A DNA stretch of 45,732 bases, taken from the NCBI GenBank assembly GCA_020723165.1, contig DYJK01000016.1, positions 1 through 45,732 on the forward strand. The letters are read 5' to 3'. The position numbers were made by a program, and so were the translations under genes. Shown piece by piece: positions 8,470-17,666 of this stretch (positions are counted from its first letter, which is position 1; each line of letters starts with the position of its first letter). Source of the stretch: Melioribacter roseus. GTDB lineage: Bacteria; Bacteroidota; Ignavibacteria; Ignavibacteriales; Melioribacteraceae. The notes under the pieces were generated by a model. The model had not been told where the DNA came from. It saw nothing but the letters and a program-made list of their open reading frames with translations, and made no database searches.

Positions 8470-9807
8470 TTAGAATCTTCGCCCTTTTATTTTCCCGGAT
8501 TTCATAAATCCATCATAGTGACGCATCAATAAATGGGATTCAATTTGTTGAAGTGTATCTAATGCAACTCCAACAACTATTAGTAAACTTGTACCGCCAA
8601 AGAATGATGCAAAACTTCCGGATACTCCAAATTTCGAAATGAAAGTAGGAAGTATTGCAATTACTGCAAGGAATACAGAACCGGGTAATGTTATCTTTGT
8701 CAAAATGTTATCTATAAAATCTGCGGTTTGTTTCCCGGGGCGAATACCCGGTATAAATCCGCCTTGTTTTTTCATATTCTCTGCAACATCTTGTGGATTG
8801 AATGCAATTGCAGTATAAAAATATGTAAAGAATATAATCATGATTGCATATATAAAAGCATACGTCAACGATTGATAAGTAAAGTACCCGGAGATCGAAG
8901 CAATAAATTCATTGTTAGGGAAAAATGATAACAATGTACTTGGAATAAACATAATTGACTGCGCAAAGATTATCGGCATAACACCGGCTGTATTAACTCT
9001 TAACGGTATGTACTGTGTTACACCGCCGTAAACTTTTCTGCCGACAACTCTTTTAGCATATTGAACCGGGATTCTGCGTGTACCTTGCGTAACTAAAACT
9101 ACGCCGGCAATAATAAAAACTAATAAAACTATAATGATAATTTCAATAACCAAATTTCTTTGACCGGCAACAATCAAACGGTATTCATCGAGTATAGCGA
9201 ACGGGAAACGATCGATAATTCCAATAAAGATTATCAACGAAATACCGTTGCCAATTCCTTTTTCAGTTATCTGCTCGCCCATCCACATAATAAACATTGT
9301 ACCCGAAACCAAAAGCACGACTGTTGATATCGTCCAGCCAAAACCTCTTACTGCATCCGGTACGATAGGAAGATTGTTGTGTTGAATACTCATTAAGTGA
9401 ATTGTTACACCCCACGCCTGGAATGCAGATACAAGAACGGTACCGTATCGTGTCCACTGGTTTATTTTCTTTCTTCCTTCTTCACCTTCACGCTGCAATT
9501 TCTGAATGTAAGGAACAACAGCGCCGGCTAACTGCAATACTATTGATGCGGATATGTAAGGCATAATGCCTAACGCAAATAATGCCGCATTTCTGAATGC
9601 ACCCCCCACAAATAAATCGTACAACCCGAATAGATTATCGGAAGTGGTGTTTGTCATTGCAGAATTCAATAAGAATGAATCGATTCCGGGAAGAGTGATG
9701 TGAGAACCGATACGAACTATAATCAACAGAGCTAACGTATATAGTATCCTCTGTCTAAGTTCATGAATCTTAAAAATATTTCGGAATGTTTCTTGAAAAG
9801 TAGCCAT
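8470..9807 (-). CDS. secY: Protein translocase channel subunit SecY
   Basis: SecY is the ten-helix pore of the SecYEG translocon in the inner membrane. The 445 residues contain the expected hydrophobic segments, the plug-region GGAFRNAALFALGIMPYISA segment and the cytosolic RRIPVQYAKR loop between helices 6 and 7, where SecA and the ribosome dock. Its ATG overlaps the rplO stop by one base (TAATG), so translation is coupled. Its partner SecE is encoded at the other end of the supercluster; secG is not in the window. Confidence 0.98.
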   Translation of the reverse strand: MATFQETFRNIFKIHELRQRILYTLALLIIVRIGSHITLPGIDSFLLNSAMTNTTSDNLFGLYDLFVGGAFRNAALFALGIMPYISASIVLQLAGAVVPYIQKLQREGEEGRKKINQWTRYGTVLVSAFQAWGVTIHLMSIQHNNLPIVPDAVRGFGWTISTVVLLVSGTMFIMWMGEQITEKGIGNGISLIIFIGIIDRFPFAILDEYRLIVAGQRNLVIEIIIIVLLVFIIAGVVLVTQGTRRIPVQYAKRVVGRKVYGGVTQYIPLRVNTAGVMPIIFAQSIMFIPSTLLSFFPNNEFIASISGYFTYQSLTYAFIYAIMIIFFTYFYTAIAFNPQDVAENMKKQGGFIPGIRPGKQTADFIDNILTKITLPGSVFLAVIAILPTFISKFGVSGSFASFFGGTSLLIVVGVALDTLQQIESHLLMRHYDGFMKSGKIKGRRF

Positions 9808-10271
9808 TAAAATTTAATCTCTTTGATAGTTCCGCCGAGTGATTCAATTTTTTCTTTTGCCGATGCACTAAAAGCATGTGCTTCAACATTCAATTTCGTT
9901 TTTAATTCTCCATTACCAAGAATTTTGCAAGGTACAGAAGATTTTGAAACTGCACGATGTTTTAATAAAGTTTCAAAATTGATAACACCGTCAGTTACTT
10001 TTTTATCATCTACTAATTTTTGAAGCTTATCAACATTAACAACTTGATAGGTAACTTTGAACGGACTTTTAAAACCTCTTTTAGGAACGCGCCTTTGCAA
10101 TGGCATCTGTCCGCCTTCAAACCATGCTCTAAACTTTGCACCAGAACGTGAACGCTGTCCATTCATACCTTTTGTTGCTGTTCCGCCGTGTCCGGAACCT
10201 TCACCGCGACCAATTCTTTTTTTCTTTTTATGTGAACCCTTTGCCGGTTTCAGATTACTTAGTATATCCAT
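9807..10271 (-). CDS. rplO: 50S ribosomal protein L15
   Basis: L15 is a late-assembly protein of the large subunit. Its 154 residues start MDILSNLKPAKGSHKKKKR, with the glycine- and arginine-rich extension (GRGEGSGHGGTATKG) that penetrates 23S rRNA and a globular C-terminal half. It lies 8 bases after rpmD and overlaps secY by one base. Confidence 0.98.
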   Translation of the reverse strand: MDILSNLKPAKGSHKKKKRIGRGEGSGHGGTATKGMNGQRSRSGAKFRAWFEGGQMPLQRRVPKRGFKSPFKVTYQVVNVDKLQKLVDDKKVTDGVINFETLLKHRAVSKSSVPCKILGNGELKTKLNVEAHAFSASAKEKIESLGGTIKEIKF

Positions 10272-10279
10272 TTAGCACC

Positions 10280-10468
10280 TTATTCTTCTATTTCTTCAAC
10301 TTTAACTAGATGATTTACTTTACGAACCATCCCTCTTATCTGGGGGGTATCGTTGTGTACAACATGATAATTCGGTCTGCCGAGACCCAATGCTTTTATT
10401 GTCAGCTTCTGTCTTTCCGGTCTATCAATTACGCTTCCGGTTTGAGTTATTTTTAATTTCTTAGCCAT
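10280..10468 (-). CDS. rpmD: 50S ribosomal protein L30
   Basis: A 62-residue L30 of the short bacterial form, with the family core [19 protein letters not shown] and a [13 protein letters not shown] loop. It packs on 23S rRNA domain II. It lies between rpsE (11-base gap) and rplO (8-base gap), the standard spc-operon position. Confidence 0.97.
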   Translation of the reverse strand: MAKKLKITQTGSVIDRPERQKLTIKALGLGRPNYHVVHNDTPQIRGMVRKVNHLVKVEEIEE

Positions 10469-10479
10469 TTAATCCTCTA

Positions 10480-10992
10480 TTACAAATTGAATAGCTCGGA
10501 TACTTTTATTCCGCGCTTTGCTGCCATAGTACGGGCATCAATAAGATTTAACAATGCATTCAATGTTGCCTTTACTTGATTATGCGGATTTGATGATCCG
10601 AGAGATTTTGTTAATACATCTTGAACACCGGCGGCTTCAAGTACAGCACGCACTCCTCCCCCGGCAATAAGGCCGGTTCCAGGGGTTGCCGGTTTTAGTA
10701 ATACTTGCCCGGCACCGAACTTGCCAATTATCGAATGCGGAATAGTACCTTTTGCAATCGTAACTCTGTAAACATTTTTCTTAGCATCATCAATACCTTT
10801 CGAAATGGCATCTGTTACTTCGTTAGCTTTACCTAATCCAACACCAACATGACCATTGCCATCGCCTACAACTACAATTGCGTTAAAGCTGAATCTTCTA
10901 CCGCCTTTAACTACTTTGGCAACTCTATTAATGTGAACAATTTTTTCTTTTAGGTTCTCTAATCCTGAAACTTTTTTGTTCTTGAAATTCAA
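10480..10992 (-). CDS. rpsE: 30S ribosomal protein S5
   Basis: S5 lines the mRNA entry channel and contributes to decoding fidelity. The 170 residues contain the double-stranded-RNA-binding-like N-domain, with [19 protein letters not shown], and the S5 C-domain with [20 protein letters not shown]. The start is TTG at 10990-10992, preceded by AAGGAG with a 6-base gap; no ATG fits. It is the only spc gene here separated from its upstream neighbour by a tRNA gene (41 bases away). Confidence 0.97.
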   Translation of the reverse strand: MNFKNKKVSGLENLKEKIVHINRVAKVVKGGRRFSFNAIVVVGDGNGHVGVGLGKANEVTDAISKGIDDAKKNVYRVTIAKGTIPHSIIGKFGAGQVLLKPATPGTGLIAGGGVRAVLEAAGVQDVLTKSLGSSNPHNQVKATLNALLNLIDARTMAAKRGIKVSELFNL

Positions 10993-11033
10993 TGTTAACT
11001 CCTTGTTTCAACCATTCACTGTTTTTAATTTTT

Positions 11034-11107
11034 TGGCTGCCGGGGGAGGATTCGAACCTCCACATACGGCTCCAAAGGCCGCTGTCCTGCCATTAGACGA
11101 CCCGGCA
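11034..11107 (-). tRNA. tRNA-Gln (anticodon TTG), inside the spc operon
   Basis: A complete 74-base cloverleaf. The acceptor arms TGCCGGG and CCCGGCA pair fully, the discriminator is G, and an encoded CCA follows. The anticodon stem is GCGGC/GCCGT with loop CTTTGGA, so the anticodon is TTG. The T arm is GGAGG-TTCGAAT-CCTCC. The weak U1-A72 pair and G73 agree with known glutamine identity. It lies 17 bases after rplR and 41 before rpsE on the same strand, so it should be cut out of the spc transcript. It is the only tRNA of the five here with encoded CCA. Confidence 0.96.
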
Positions 11108-11124
11108 ATCACAATTTCAAATAC

Positions 11125-11490
11125 TTAAAATTTAAGACCGCCTTCGCGGGCACCATCGGCTACTGCTTTTATTCTGCCGTGATATGTAAATCCATTTCTA
11201 TCAAATACTACTGTTGCTATTCCTTTTTCTGATGCACGTTTTGCTACTAATTTTCCTACTAATTTACTTTTAGAAGTTTTACCTTTGCTGGTTTTTAGTT
11301 CTTCTGCCAGCTCTTTAGATTTTGTAGAAGCTTCTACTAATGTTATCCCTTTGACATCATCAATTATCTGTGCATATATATGATTTAAGCTTCTGAATAC
11401 ACTCAATCTTGGTCTTTCTGGTGTACCGGATATTTTACTTCTTACTCTAACTTTTTTACGAATTCTTTTTTTATTATCCTTCAAAAACAT
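11125..11490 (-). CDS. rplR: 50S ribosomal protein L18
   Basis: L18 binds 5S rRNA and anchors it in the central protuberance. Its 121 residues include the family segments [20 protein letters not shown] and [28 protein letters not shown]. It lies 16 bases after rplF and 17 before the tRNA-Gln gene. Confidence 0.98.
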   Translation of the reverse strand: MFLKDNKKRIRKKVRVRSKISGTPERPRLSVFRSLNHIYAQIIDDVKGITLVEASTKSKELAEELKTSKGKTSKSKLVGKLVAKRASEKGIATVVFDRNGFTYHGRIKAVADGAREGGLKF

Positions 11491-11506
11491 TTTAACAATC
11501 TCCTAA

Positions 11507-12043
11507 TTATTTACCGGCTGTTTTACCAGCTTTACGTACAATAACTTCGTTGGAATATTTTACACCCTTACCTTTATACGGTTCAGGTTTCTTGAATGAT
11601 CTTATCTTCGCAGCGATCAATCCTACAAGTTCCTTATCACTCCCCGAAATTTTTACTTGAGTAGGAGCCGGAACTTCCATTTTTATTCCATCCGGGGGCA
11701 GAAAATATATTGGATGGGAATAACCCAAACTGAACAATACAGCATTGCCTTTGGCTTCAGCTTTGTAACCAACACCAACAATATCCAAAGATTTTGAATA
11801 TCCTTCGGTTACTCCTTTAATCATATTATTGATTAAAGCACGGGTTAAACCGTGTAATGACCTATTCTCTTTAGAATCATCCGGGCGCGTTACTGTTATT
11901 TCTTCTTTACCAATTTCAACTTTAATATTGGGATGAACTTTCATCGCCAGTTCACCTAGCTTACCTTTAACTTTGATTACTCCATTGCTTAAGTTAACTG
12001 TAACATCTTTTATTGGTATCGGTTTTTTACCTATACGGGACAC
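11507..12043 (-). CDS. rplF: 50S ribosomal protein L6
   Basis: L6 binds near the sarcin-ricin loop and the factor-binding site. Its 178 residues form the two repeated L6 domains, with the MSRIGKKPIPI start and the C-terminal PEPYKGKGVKYSNEVIVRKAGK signature. The start is GTG, preceded by GAGG with a 6-base gap. It is in normal spc order between rpsH and rplR. Confidence 0.98.
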   Translation of the reverse strand: MSRIGKKPIPIKDVTVNLSNGVIKVKGKLGELAMKVHPNIKVEIGKEEITVTRPDDSKENRSLHGLTRALINNMIKGVTEGYSKSLDIVGVGYKAEAKGNAVLFSLGYSHPIYFLPPDGIKMEVPAPTQVKISGSDKELVGLIAAKIRSFKKPEPYKGKGVKYSNEVIVRKAGKTAGK

Positions 12044-12062
12044 TTTTTACCTCGTTAAAATT

Positions 12063-12458
12063 TTACCAAACATGGCAAATTACTTCGCCGCCAACTTCTT
12101 CTTTTCTGGCTTGTCTATCTGTTAATAACCCTTTAGATGTAGATACGATAGCAATTCCTAATCCATTCAATACTTTCGGAAGATCATCTTTACCTATATA
12201 TAAATGCAAACCCGGCGTACTTATTCTTTTAATTCCGGTTATTGAGGGCACACCATTTATATATTGTAAATGAACTCTCAGTACGTTCTGTTTATTATCT
12301 TCAACAATATTATAATCTCTTATGAACTTATTGTTCTTAAGGATTTCAGCCAGACTAATTTTAGTTTTTGATGATGGGATATCAACAAATTTTTTTCTGG
12401 CTTTAACAGCATTCCTAATTCGTGTTAAAAAATCTGCAATCGGATCGGTTACCGGCAT
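12063..12458 (-). CDS. rpsH: 30S ribosomal protein S8
   Basis: S8 is a primary binder of 16S rRNA helix 21 and, in Escherichia coli, the autorepressor of the spc operon. The 131 residues show [17 protein letters not shown] at the N-terminus and the C-terminal [19 protein letters not shown] signature. It lies 17 bases after rpsN and 19 before rplF. Confidence 0.98.
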   Translation of the reverse strand: MPVTDPIADFLTRIRNAVKARKKFVDIPSSKTKISLAEILKNNKFIRDYNIVEDNKQNVLRVHLQYINGVPSITGIKRISTPGLHLYIGKDDLPKVLNGLGIAIVSTSKGLLTDRQARKEEVGGEVICHVW

Positions 12459-12475
12459 TTACTATTCTCCTCTAA

Positions 12476-12745
12476 TTACCAACTTGATTTCTTTACGCCT
12501 GGAATTTCTCCGCGTAAAGCCATTTCTCTTAATACTAATCGGGATATGCCAAATTTTCTGTAATATCCCCTTGGTCTGCCTGATATTTGGCATCTGTTGT
12601 GTGCACGAGTTAAAGATGAATTACGAGGAAGCTCTTGCAATGCATCATAATCACCTTTCGCTTTTAATTCTTTTCTTTTTTCAGCGTATTTCTTGTACAA
12701 TTTGGCTCTTTTAACTTCACGAGCAAGTAAGCTTTTTCTTGCCAT
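12476..12745 (-). CDS. rpsN: 30S ribosomal protein S14, zinc-free form
   Basis: S14 sits in the 30S head by the A site. At 89 residues, and without the CxxC pairs of the short form, this is the C-minus, zinc-independent type. The conserved segments [20 protein letters not shown] and [20 protein letters not shown] are present. It is in standard order between rplE and rpsH. Confidence 0.98.
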   Translation of the reverse strand: MARKSLLAREVKRAKLYKKYAEKRKELKAKGDYDALQELPRNSSLTRAHNRCQISGRPRGYYRKFGISRLVLREMALRGEIPGVKKSSW

Positions 12746-12754
12746 GTTTACCCT

Positions 12755-13414
12755 TTAATTAATTTCTTTTTTTCTGAACGGGATACCAAACGCATTCAGT
12801 AATTCATATGATTCTTTGTCTGACTTTGCAGTTGTAACAAATGTAATATCCATTCCTAAAACTTTAGTAACCTTATCAACATTTATTTCTGCAAAAATAA
12901 TCTGTTCTTTAACTCCCAAAGTATAGTTGCCTCTTCCGTCAAATGATTTATCAGATACTCCTCTAAAGTCGCGCACCCTCGGTAAAGCAATAGTTATCAA
13001 CCTATCAAGAAACTCGTACATTATATTGCTGTGTAGAGTAACCTTTGCACCGATTTTCATCCCCTCGCGGAGTTTAAAATTTGATATAGCTTTCTTTGCT
13101 ATTCTTATTGATGCTTTCTGCCCGGTTATGGTTTCAAGATCTCTAACAGCTTCTTCTAAAATTTTAGGATCTTGAACTGCTGCACCAACACCCATATTAA
13201 CAACAATTTTTTCGAGTCTTGGAACTTGCATCACGCTTTTATATTGAAATTGTTCTTTTAATTTTGGTACAATTTCTTTTTCATACTTAATCTTTAGTCT
13301 AGCCGGAATCTTTTCTTCAACAACTTTGGTTTGCTTCCCTTCCGGTTTAGATTTTTTCCCAGCAGCTGCTGAATCTTTTTGTTCTTTTGTTTGTTGTTCT
13401 TTTTGCTTTGCCAT
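12755..13414 (-). CDS. rplE: 50S ribosomal protein L5 with an N-terminal extension
   Basis: L5 binds 5S rRNA and touches P-site tRNA from the central protuberance. The core starts near residue 38 ([19 protein letters not shown]) and carries the [20 protein letters not shown] and [20 protein letters not shown] segments. The protein is 219 residues instead of about 180 because of a Lys/Gln/Glu-rich extension at residues 1-37. No start nearer the core has a convincing ribosome binding site, so I keep the extension, though the true start is less certain than the gene. Confidence 0.95.
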   Translation of the reverse strand: MAKQKEQQTKEQKDSAAAGKKSKPEGKQTKVVEEKIPARLKIKYEKEIVPKLKEQFQYKSVMQVPRLEKIVVNMGVGAAVQDPKILEEAVRDLETITGQKASIRIAKKAISNFKLREGMKIGAKVTLHSNIMYEFLDRLITIALPRVRDFRGVSDKSFDGRGNYTLGVKEQIIFAEINVDKVTKVLGMDITFVTTAKSDKESYELLNAFGIPFRKKEIN

Positions 13415-13438
13415 CTTCGTTATAAGTCCTTAATATTT

Positions 13439-13765
13439 TTATGCAAGCATTTCGCCGCTAACTTTGCTGATTCTAACTCTTCTCTTTTTACCGGTTTTAT
13501 CGTCAATAATAATTTTTTTCCCGATTCTTGTAGGTTCACCGGTTTTAGGGTCTAAAACCATAACATTAGAAACATGAATCGGTGCTTCTTTTTCAATAAT
13601 GCCGCCTTGCGGATTTTTTTGATTAGCTTTAGTATGTCTTTTACGAATATTCACACCTTCAACAATTACTCTATCCTCAACTGGAAATACTTTCAATACT
13701 TTCCCGGTTTTACCTTTATAATTACCGGTAATAACTTTTACTGTATCGTTCTTTTTTATCTTCAT
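13439..13765 (-). CDS. rplX: 50S ribosomal protein L24
   Basis: L24 starts 50S assembly and later lies at the tunnel exit. The 108 residues open with a KOW motif ([20 protein letters not shown]), followed by [20 protein letters not shown]. It lies 15 bases after rplN and 24 before rplE. Confidence 0.98.
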   Translation of the reverse strand: MKIKKNDTVKVITGNYKGKTGKVLKVFPVEDRVIVEGVNIRKRHTKANQKNPQGGIIEKEAPIHVSNVMVLDPKTGEPTRIGKKIIIDDKTGKKRRVRISKVSGEMLA

Positions 13766-13780
13766 AATTTCTATCCTTAA

Positions 13781-14149
13781 TTAGAGAACCTCTGGAGCCA
13801 GAGAAATAATTTTCATGAATTTTTTGTCTCTTAATTCCCTTGCAACGGGACCAAAGATACGTGTACCTCTTGGTTCATCCTGGTTATTCAAAAGAACAGC
13901 AGCATTTTCATCAAAACGAATATAAGAACCGTCGTTTCTGCGCACTTCTTTTTTTGTACGGACAATAACTGCTTTAGAGACTTCACCTTTTTTTACGCCG
14001 CCGCCCGGGATAGCTGTCTTAACGCTTACTACTATAACATCGCCAACGCTTGCATATCTTCTATTGCTTCCGCCAAGAACACGTATGCAACGAACTTTTT
14101 TTGCACCCGAATTATCTGCAACGACTAAATTTGTTTCTTCTTGTACCAT
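13781..14149 (-). CDS. rplN: 50S ribosomal protein L14
   Basis: L14 contacts 16S rRNA in an intersubunit bridge. The 122 residues include [19 protein letters not shown] and [20 protein letters not shown]. It is the first gene of the classical spc operon. Its AAGGAG ribosome binding site is partly inside the 3' arm of a 7-bp hairpin (see separate entry), which could modulate initiation. Confidence 0.98.
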   Translation of the reverse strand: MVQEETNLVVADNSGAKKVRCIRVLGGSNRRYASVGDVIVVSVKTAIPGGGVKKGEVSKAVIVRTKKEVRRNDGSYIRFDENAAVLLNNQDEPRGTRIFGPVARELRDKKFMKIISLAPEVL

Positions 14150-14162
14150 GATTTATCTGCTC

Positions 14163-14183
14163 CTTATCAAACTTTATGATAAG
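14163..14183 (-). promoter_or_regulatory. Hairpin abutting the rplN ribosome binding site
   Basis: On the minus strand CTTATCA and TGATAAG form a perfect 7-bp stem with a 7-base loop in the 45-base rpsQ-rplN gap. The last three bases of the stem (AAG) are also the first three of the AAGGAG ribosome binding site of rplN. This marks the S10/spc operon border. A regulatory role is inferred. Confidence 0.5.
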
Positions 14184-14194
14184 CTATACGTTTA

Positions 14195-14452
14195 TTACTT
14201 GGCTTTTTCAATTATTTCTACTAAACGCCATTTTTTTCTTTTACTCAAAGGACGTGTTTCCATAACTTTAACAACATCGCCAATACTGCACTGATTCTCT
14301 TCATCATGAGCCATGAGCTTGGTTGTTTTCTTAAAATATTTTTTGTAGATCGGATGAGCTACACGTCGTTCAATTGCAATAACGATACTTTTTTTCATTT
14401 TGTTGCTTACTACTGTACCGATCCTAACCTTTCTTCTATTTCTTGTCTGCAT
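14195..14452 (-). CDS. rpsQ: 30S ribosomal protein S17
   Basis: S17 is a primary 16S rRNA binder needed for early 30S body assembly. The 85 residues show the OB-fold core with [20 protein letters not shown] and the C-terminal [20 protein letters not shown] signature. It is the last gene of the classical S10 operon, 17 bases after rpmC. Confidence 0.98.
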   Translation of the reverse strand: MQTRNRRKVRIGTVVSNKMKKSIVIAIERRVAHPIYKKYFKKTTKLMAHDEENQCSIGDVVKVMETRPLSKRKKWRLVEIIEKAK

Positions 14453-14469
14453 GGAAAAACAATCTCTCC

Positions 14470-14688
14470 TTATTTATTTGCCTTTGAGTTTTTTGCTTCT
14501 TGTAACTCGCGTTCTTTCAAAATTGTTTTCATTTTTGCGATATCTTTTCTTACAAGATGCAACTTAGCTGTATTAGTTAGGTTCTTTAATTCTTTCTGAA
14601 ATCTTAAGTCCACAAGATTTTTTTGTTCCTCTATAATTCTTTTCTTTATTTCATCAGTGGACATTTCACGTATTTCATATATCTTCAT
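14470..14688 (-). CDS. rpmC: 50S ribosomal protein L29
   Basis: L29 is a small two-helix protein near the tunnel exit, part of the docking site for the signal recognition particle and trigger factor. The 72 residues include [20 protein letters not shown] and the signature [16 protein letters not shown]. An in-frame internal ATG (residue 9) would give a slightly shorter protein; the first ATG fits the spacing to rplP better. Confidence 0.95.
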   Translation of the reverse strand: MKIYEIREMSTDEIKKRIIEEQKNLVDLRFQKELKNLTNTAKLHLVRKDIAKMKTILKERELQEAKNSKANK

Positions 14689-14702
14689 GTTGTCAGATCC
14701 TC

Positions 14703-15122
14703 TTATGATTCTAGATCAGGTCTTTGAACGATTTTAGTCTTAATAGGAAGTTTATGTGAAGCTATTGTTAAAGCTTCGTGCGCAGTATTTTTATCAATGC
14801 CGCCAACTTCAAACATAATTCTTCCCGGTAATACAACAGCAACCCAGAATTCCGGCGCACCCTTTCCTTTACCCATTCTGGTTTCAAGAGGTTTTTTGGT
14901 AACCGGTTTATCAGGAAATATTCTGATCCAAACTTTTCCGTCTCTTTTCATGTGACGTGATAATGCAACACGGCATGCTTCAATCTGTCTGCTGGTAATC
15001 CAAGCCGGTTCCATTGCTTTTAAACCGTAATCTCCAAAATTTACAAGATGACCCCGGGTAGCTTTTCCGGTTCTTCTGCCTCTATGTGCTTTTCTGTATT
15101 TTACTCTTTTGGGCATTAACAT
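14703..15122 (-). CDS. rplP: 50S ribosomal protein L16
   Basis: L16 supports the A-site finger and tRNA accommodation. The 139 residues start [17 protein letters not shown], close to the MLxPKR start of relatives. GGAG lies eight bases before this ATG, which decides against the ATG two codons later. The [19 protein letters not shown] segment with its conserved basic residues is present. It follows rpsC after a 51-base gap holding a 20-bp palindrome. Confidence 0.97.
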   Translation of the reverse strand: MLMPKRVKYRKAHRGRRTGKATRGHLVNFGDYGLKAMEPAWITSRQIEACRVALSRHMKRDGKVWIRIFPDKPVTKKPLETRMGKGKGAPEFWVAVVLPGRIMFEVGGIDKNTAHEALTIASHKLPIKTKIVQRPDLES

Positions 15123-15146
15123 GAGAGAAACTCCTAAAATTTTTCT

Positions 15147-15166
15147 ACCAATACAATTGTATTGGT
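15147..15166. repeat. Perfect 20-bp palindrome between rpsC and rplP
   Basis: The sequence ACCAATACAATTGTATTGGT is an exact 20-base palindrome just after the rpsC stop. As RNA it can fold as an 8-bp stem with a 4-base loop; as DNA it could be a dimeric-protein site. No T-run follows, so it is not a simple terminator. Its function is unknown. Confidence 0.7.
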
Positions 15167-15173
15167 TACTTCT

Positions 15174-15812
15174 TTATTCTGACCGTTTACCTAAAATTTC
15201 GCCGCGGCAAATCCATACTTTAATTCCGATCGAGCCGTAAATTGTTTCAGCTCTTCCATGAGCATAATCAATATCGGCACGGATAGTATGCAATGGAATT
15301 CTGCCTTCTTTATATTGTTCTGTTCTTGCCATTTCAGCACCGCCTAATCTGCCAGAACACATAACTCTTATACCTTCAGCACCCATTCTCATAGCAGAAG
15401 TAATAGCAGATTTCATAGCACGTCTGAATGATACTCTTCCTTCAATCTGTTTAGCAATATTTTCAGCCACTAAATAAGCATCTAATTCCGGTCTTTTAAT
15501 TTCAGTTATCTGGACTTTAACTTCTTTATCTGTCAATTTTTTTAATTCTTCTTCAATCTGAGCAATTTCTTTTCCGCTTTTTCCAATAACAACACCGGGT
15601 CTTGATGTATGAATTGTTAAAATTATATTCTTTGAAGTTCTGTCGATCTTAATAGAAGAGATACCGGCATTCTGCAATCTTTTACGAATATAAATTCTTA
15701 GCTTTTTGTCTTCGATGAGTTTAGGTGCGTAGCTTTTATTCTCGTACCAGTTCGATTCCCACCCTTTAATTATACCAACTCTTAGACCGATTGGATTAGT
15801 CTTTTGACCCAA
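15174..15812 (-). CDS. rpsC: 30S ribosomal protein S3
   Basis: S3 lines the mRNA entry tunnel and has helicase-related function. The 212 residues contain a type II KH domain with the [10 protein letters not shown] loop (about residues 75-84) and the C-terminal domain with [20 protein letters not shown]. The start is TTG with GGAGG five bases before it, giving [11 protein letters not shown] as in relatives. It lies 12 bases after rplV. Confidence 0.98.
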   Translation of the reverse strand: MGQKTNPIGLRVGIIKGWESNWYENKSYAPKLIEDKKLRIYIRKRLQNAGISSIKIDRTSKNIILTIHTSRPGVVIGKSGKEIAQIEEELKKLTDKEVKVQITEIKRPELDAYLVAENIAKQIEGRVSFRRAMKSAITSAMRMGAEGIRVMCSGRLGGAEMARTEQYKEGRIPLHTIRADIDYAHGRAETIYGSIGIKVWICRGEILGKRSE

Positions 15813-15824
15813 AACTTCCTCCGA

Positions 15825-16172
15825 TTACTTTTGTTTTGTTGCAACAACAATTGTTAAGTGATTTGATCTTTTTCTAATTCTATAAGCTCTGCCCATTGGA
15901 GCGGCAGAAATTCTTTTTAATGTTGGACCCTGGTTAACAAAAGCTTCTTTAATAAATAGATCAGAAACTTCGTGTTTAGTATTATCGTCTTTATTCATCA
16001 AGTTGGAGACAGCCGATCTTAAAACTTTTTCTGCCGGTTTAGAACTGTGTTTAGGAGAAAAATGTAAAATTTCGATTGCCTGATCTACCGATTTTCCTCT
16101 TATCAAATCAACAACCAATCTCATTTTTCTTGGTGATGAACCTATGTATCTCTGAGTAGCTTTTGCTTCCAT
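15825..16172 (-). CDS. rplV: 50S ribosomal protein L22
   Basis: L22 sends a long hairpin into the peptide exit tunnel, where macrolides bind. The 115 residues include RYIGSSPRKMRLVVDLIRG and the tunnel-hairpin segment GPTLKRISAAPMGRAYRIRK. There is no obvious macrolide-resistance-type insertion or deletion in the hairpin. It is in S10-operon order between rpsS and rpsC. Confidence 0.98.
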   Translation of the reverse strand: MEAKATQRYIGSSPRKMRLVVDLIRGKSVDQAIEILHFSPKHSSKPAEKVLRSAVSNLMNKDDNTKHEVSDLFIKEAFVNQGPTLKRISAAPMGRAYRIRKRSNHLTIVVATKQK

Positions 16173-16206
16173 TTCTAGATTACCTCAAAATTATATGCCA
16201 GTGGCA

Positions 16207-16494
16207 TCACTTTACTTTAGTTGCTTTTTCTGCTTTAGTTCCCGGATGTCCTCTGAAAATTCTGGTCGGAGAAAACTCACCTAATTTATGACCAACCATG
16301 TTTTCAGAAATATATACCGGTATCATTTTATTACCGTTGTGTACTGCTACTGTGTGTCCAACAAACTCGGGAGAGATAGTACTTGTACGCGACCAGGTTT
16401 TAATAATTTTTTTCTGGTTGGACTCGTTCAACTTCCTAACTTTCTTCAAAAGTTTGGTGTCTATAAATGGACCTTTTTTGACTGATCTTGGCAT
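16207..16494 (-). CDS. rpsS: 30S ribosomal protein S19
   Basis: S19 is in the 30S head, paired with S13, and touches the A-site finger. The 95 residues include [18 protein letters not shown] and the signature [20 protein letters not shown]. It lies 12 bases after rplB and 34 before rplV. Confidence 0.98.
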   Translation of the reverse strand: MPRSVKKGPFIDTKLLKKVRKLNESNQKKIIKTWSRTSTISPEFVGHTVAVHNGNKMIPVYISENMVGHKLGEFSPTRIFRGHPGTKAEKATKVK

Positions 16495-16506
16495 AGATTA
16501 CTCTAA

Positions 16507-17331
16507 CTATTTTCTTCTTTTAACAATGTATTTATTAGAAATATTTTTTCTCTTTCTTGTTTTAAGTCCCTTAGCTTTTTGTCCCCACGGTGAAACCGGA
16601 TGACCGCCGCCGGATGTTTTACCTTCGCCGCCGCCCATCGGGTGATCGATCGGGTTCATAGCAACACCACGAACATGGGATCTTTTACCAAGCCATCTGC
16701 TTCTGCCGGCTTTACCAAGACTAACATTTTCATGATCTAAATTACCGGCAACACCATAAGTTGCCAAACAATCCACGCTTACCATTCTTATTTCACTTGA
16801 AGGCATTTTTAATTGAGCATATTTACCTTCGCGCGCCATTAATTGAATTGATGCACCGGCTGATCTTCCTAATTGCCCACCTTTACCGGGTTTCAATTCA
16901 ACGTTATGCACAAAGCTGCCAAGAGGTATCTCTTTCAAAGGTAATGCATTGCCAACCTTAATTTCGGAACCGGTACCGGACATCAATTTATCACCAACCT
17001 TCAAACCATCGGGTGCGAGAATATATCTCTTCTCTCCATCAACATAATGAAGTAATGCAATCCGGGTTGTTCTGTTGGGATCATACTCGATCGAAAAAAC
17101 TTTTGCCGGAACGCCGTGTTTATCTCTTTTAAAATCTATTATTCTATATCTTCTCTTATGTCCGCCGCCTCTATGACGCGATGTAACTCTTCCAAGATTA
17201 TTTCTACCGCCCGATTTCTTTAACGACGCGGTCAAAGATTTTTCAGGAGTTGATTTTGTAATCTCATCAAATGATGAGATGCTCATGAATCTTGTGCCGG
17301 GGGTATTTGGTTTTAACTTTCTAATTGCCAT
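16507..17331 (-). CDS. rplB: 50S ribosomal protein L2
   Basis: L2 is close to the peptidyl-transferase centre and needed for subunit joining. The 274 residues include [20 protein letters not shown], the RNA-binding domain around residues 60-200, and the C-terminal [20 protein letters not shown] segment with the functionally important histidine. The length and order between rplW and rpsS are standard. Confidence 0.99.
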   Translation of the reverse strand: MAIRKLKPNTPGTRFMSISSFDEITKSTPEKSLTASLKKSGGRNNLGRVTSRHRGGGHKRRYRIIDFKRDKHGVPAKVFSIEYDPNRTTRIALLHYVDGEKRYILAPDGLKVGDKLMSGTGSEIKVGNALPLKEIPLGSFVHNVELKPGKGGQLGRSAGASIQLMAREGKYAQLKMPSSEIRMVSVDCLATYGVAGNLDHENVSLGKAGRSRWLGKRSHVRGVAMNPIDHPMGGGEGKTSGGGHPVSPWGQKAKGLKTRKRKNISNKYIVKRRK

Positions 17332-17357
17332 TTAATTATGCTCCGCAACCGGTCGTA

Positions 17358-17654
17358 TTAAGCTTGACCGAAAATATCAATAGTTTGACCTTCTTTTAAA
17401 GTAACAATTGCTTTTTTAGATTTAGCAGTTCTACCGGTAAAACGTCCTCTCTTTGTTAATTGAGTTTTAGTTTTCCCTTTATGTCTAATTGTATTTACCG
17501 AAACAACATCAACACTAAATTTTTCTTTAATAGCTTTTGCAATTTCAATTTTATTAGCATCGATATCTACAACAAATCCAAATTTGTTAGGATGCTTTTC
17601 AGTAAGGTTAGTCATCTTTTCAGTAATTAAAGGTCGTATTAAAATGCTTTTCAT
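17358..17654 (-). CDS. rplW: 50S ribosomal protein L23
   Basis: L23 surrounds the tunnel exit and is the trigger-factor and SRP docking site. The 98 residues begin ILIRPLITEKMTNLTEKHPN, with the conserved KIEIAKAIKEKFSVDVVSVN helix-strand. Position between rplD and rplB is canonical. Confidence 0.98.
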   Translation of the reverse strand: MKSILIRPLITEKMTNLTEKHPNKFGFVVDIDANKIEIAKAIKEKFSVDVVSVNTIRHKGKTKTQLTKRGRFTGRTAKSKKAIVTLKEGQTIDIFGQA

Positions 17655-17666
17655 CTTTAAACCGTT

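Noticed and set aside
16195-16207. Small inverted repeat ATGCCA-G-TGGCAT after rpsS
   Set aside because: The real stem is only about 5 bp with a 3-base loop and it overlaps the stop codon region; expected by chance.
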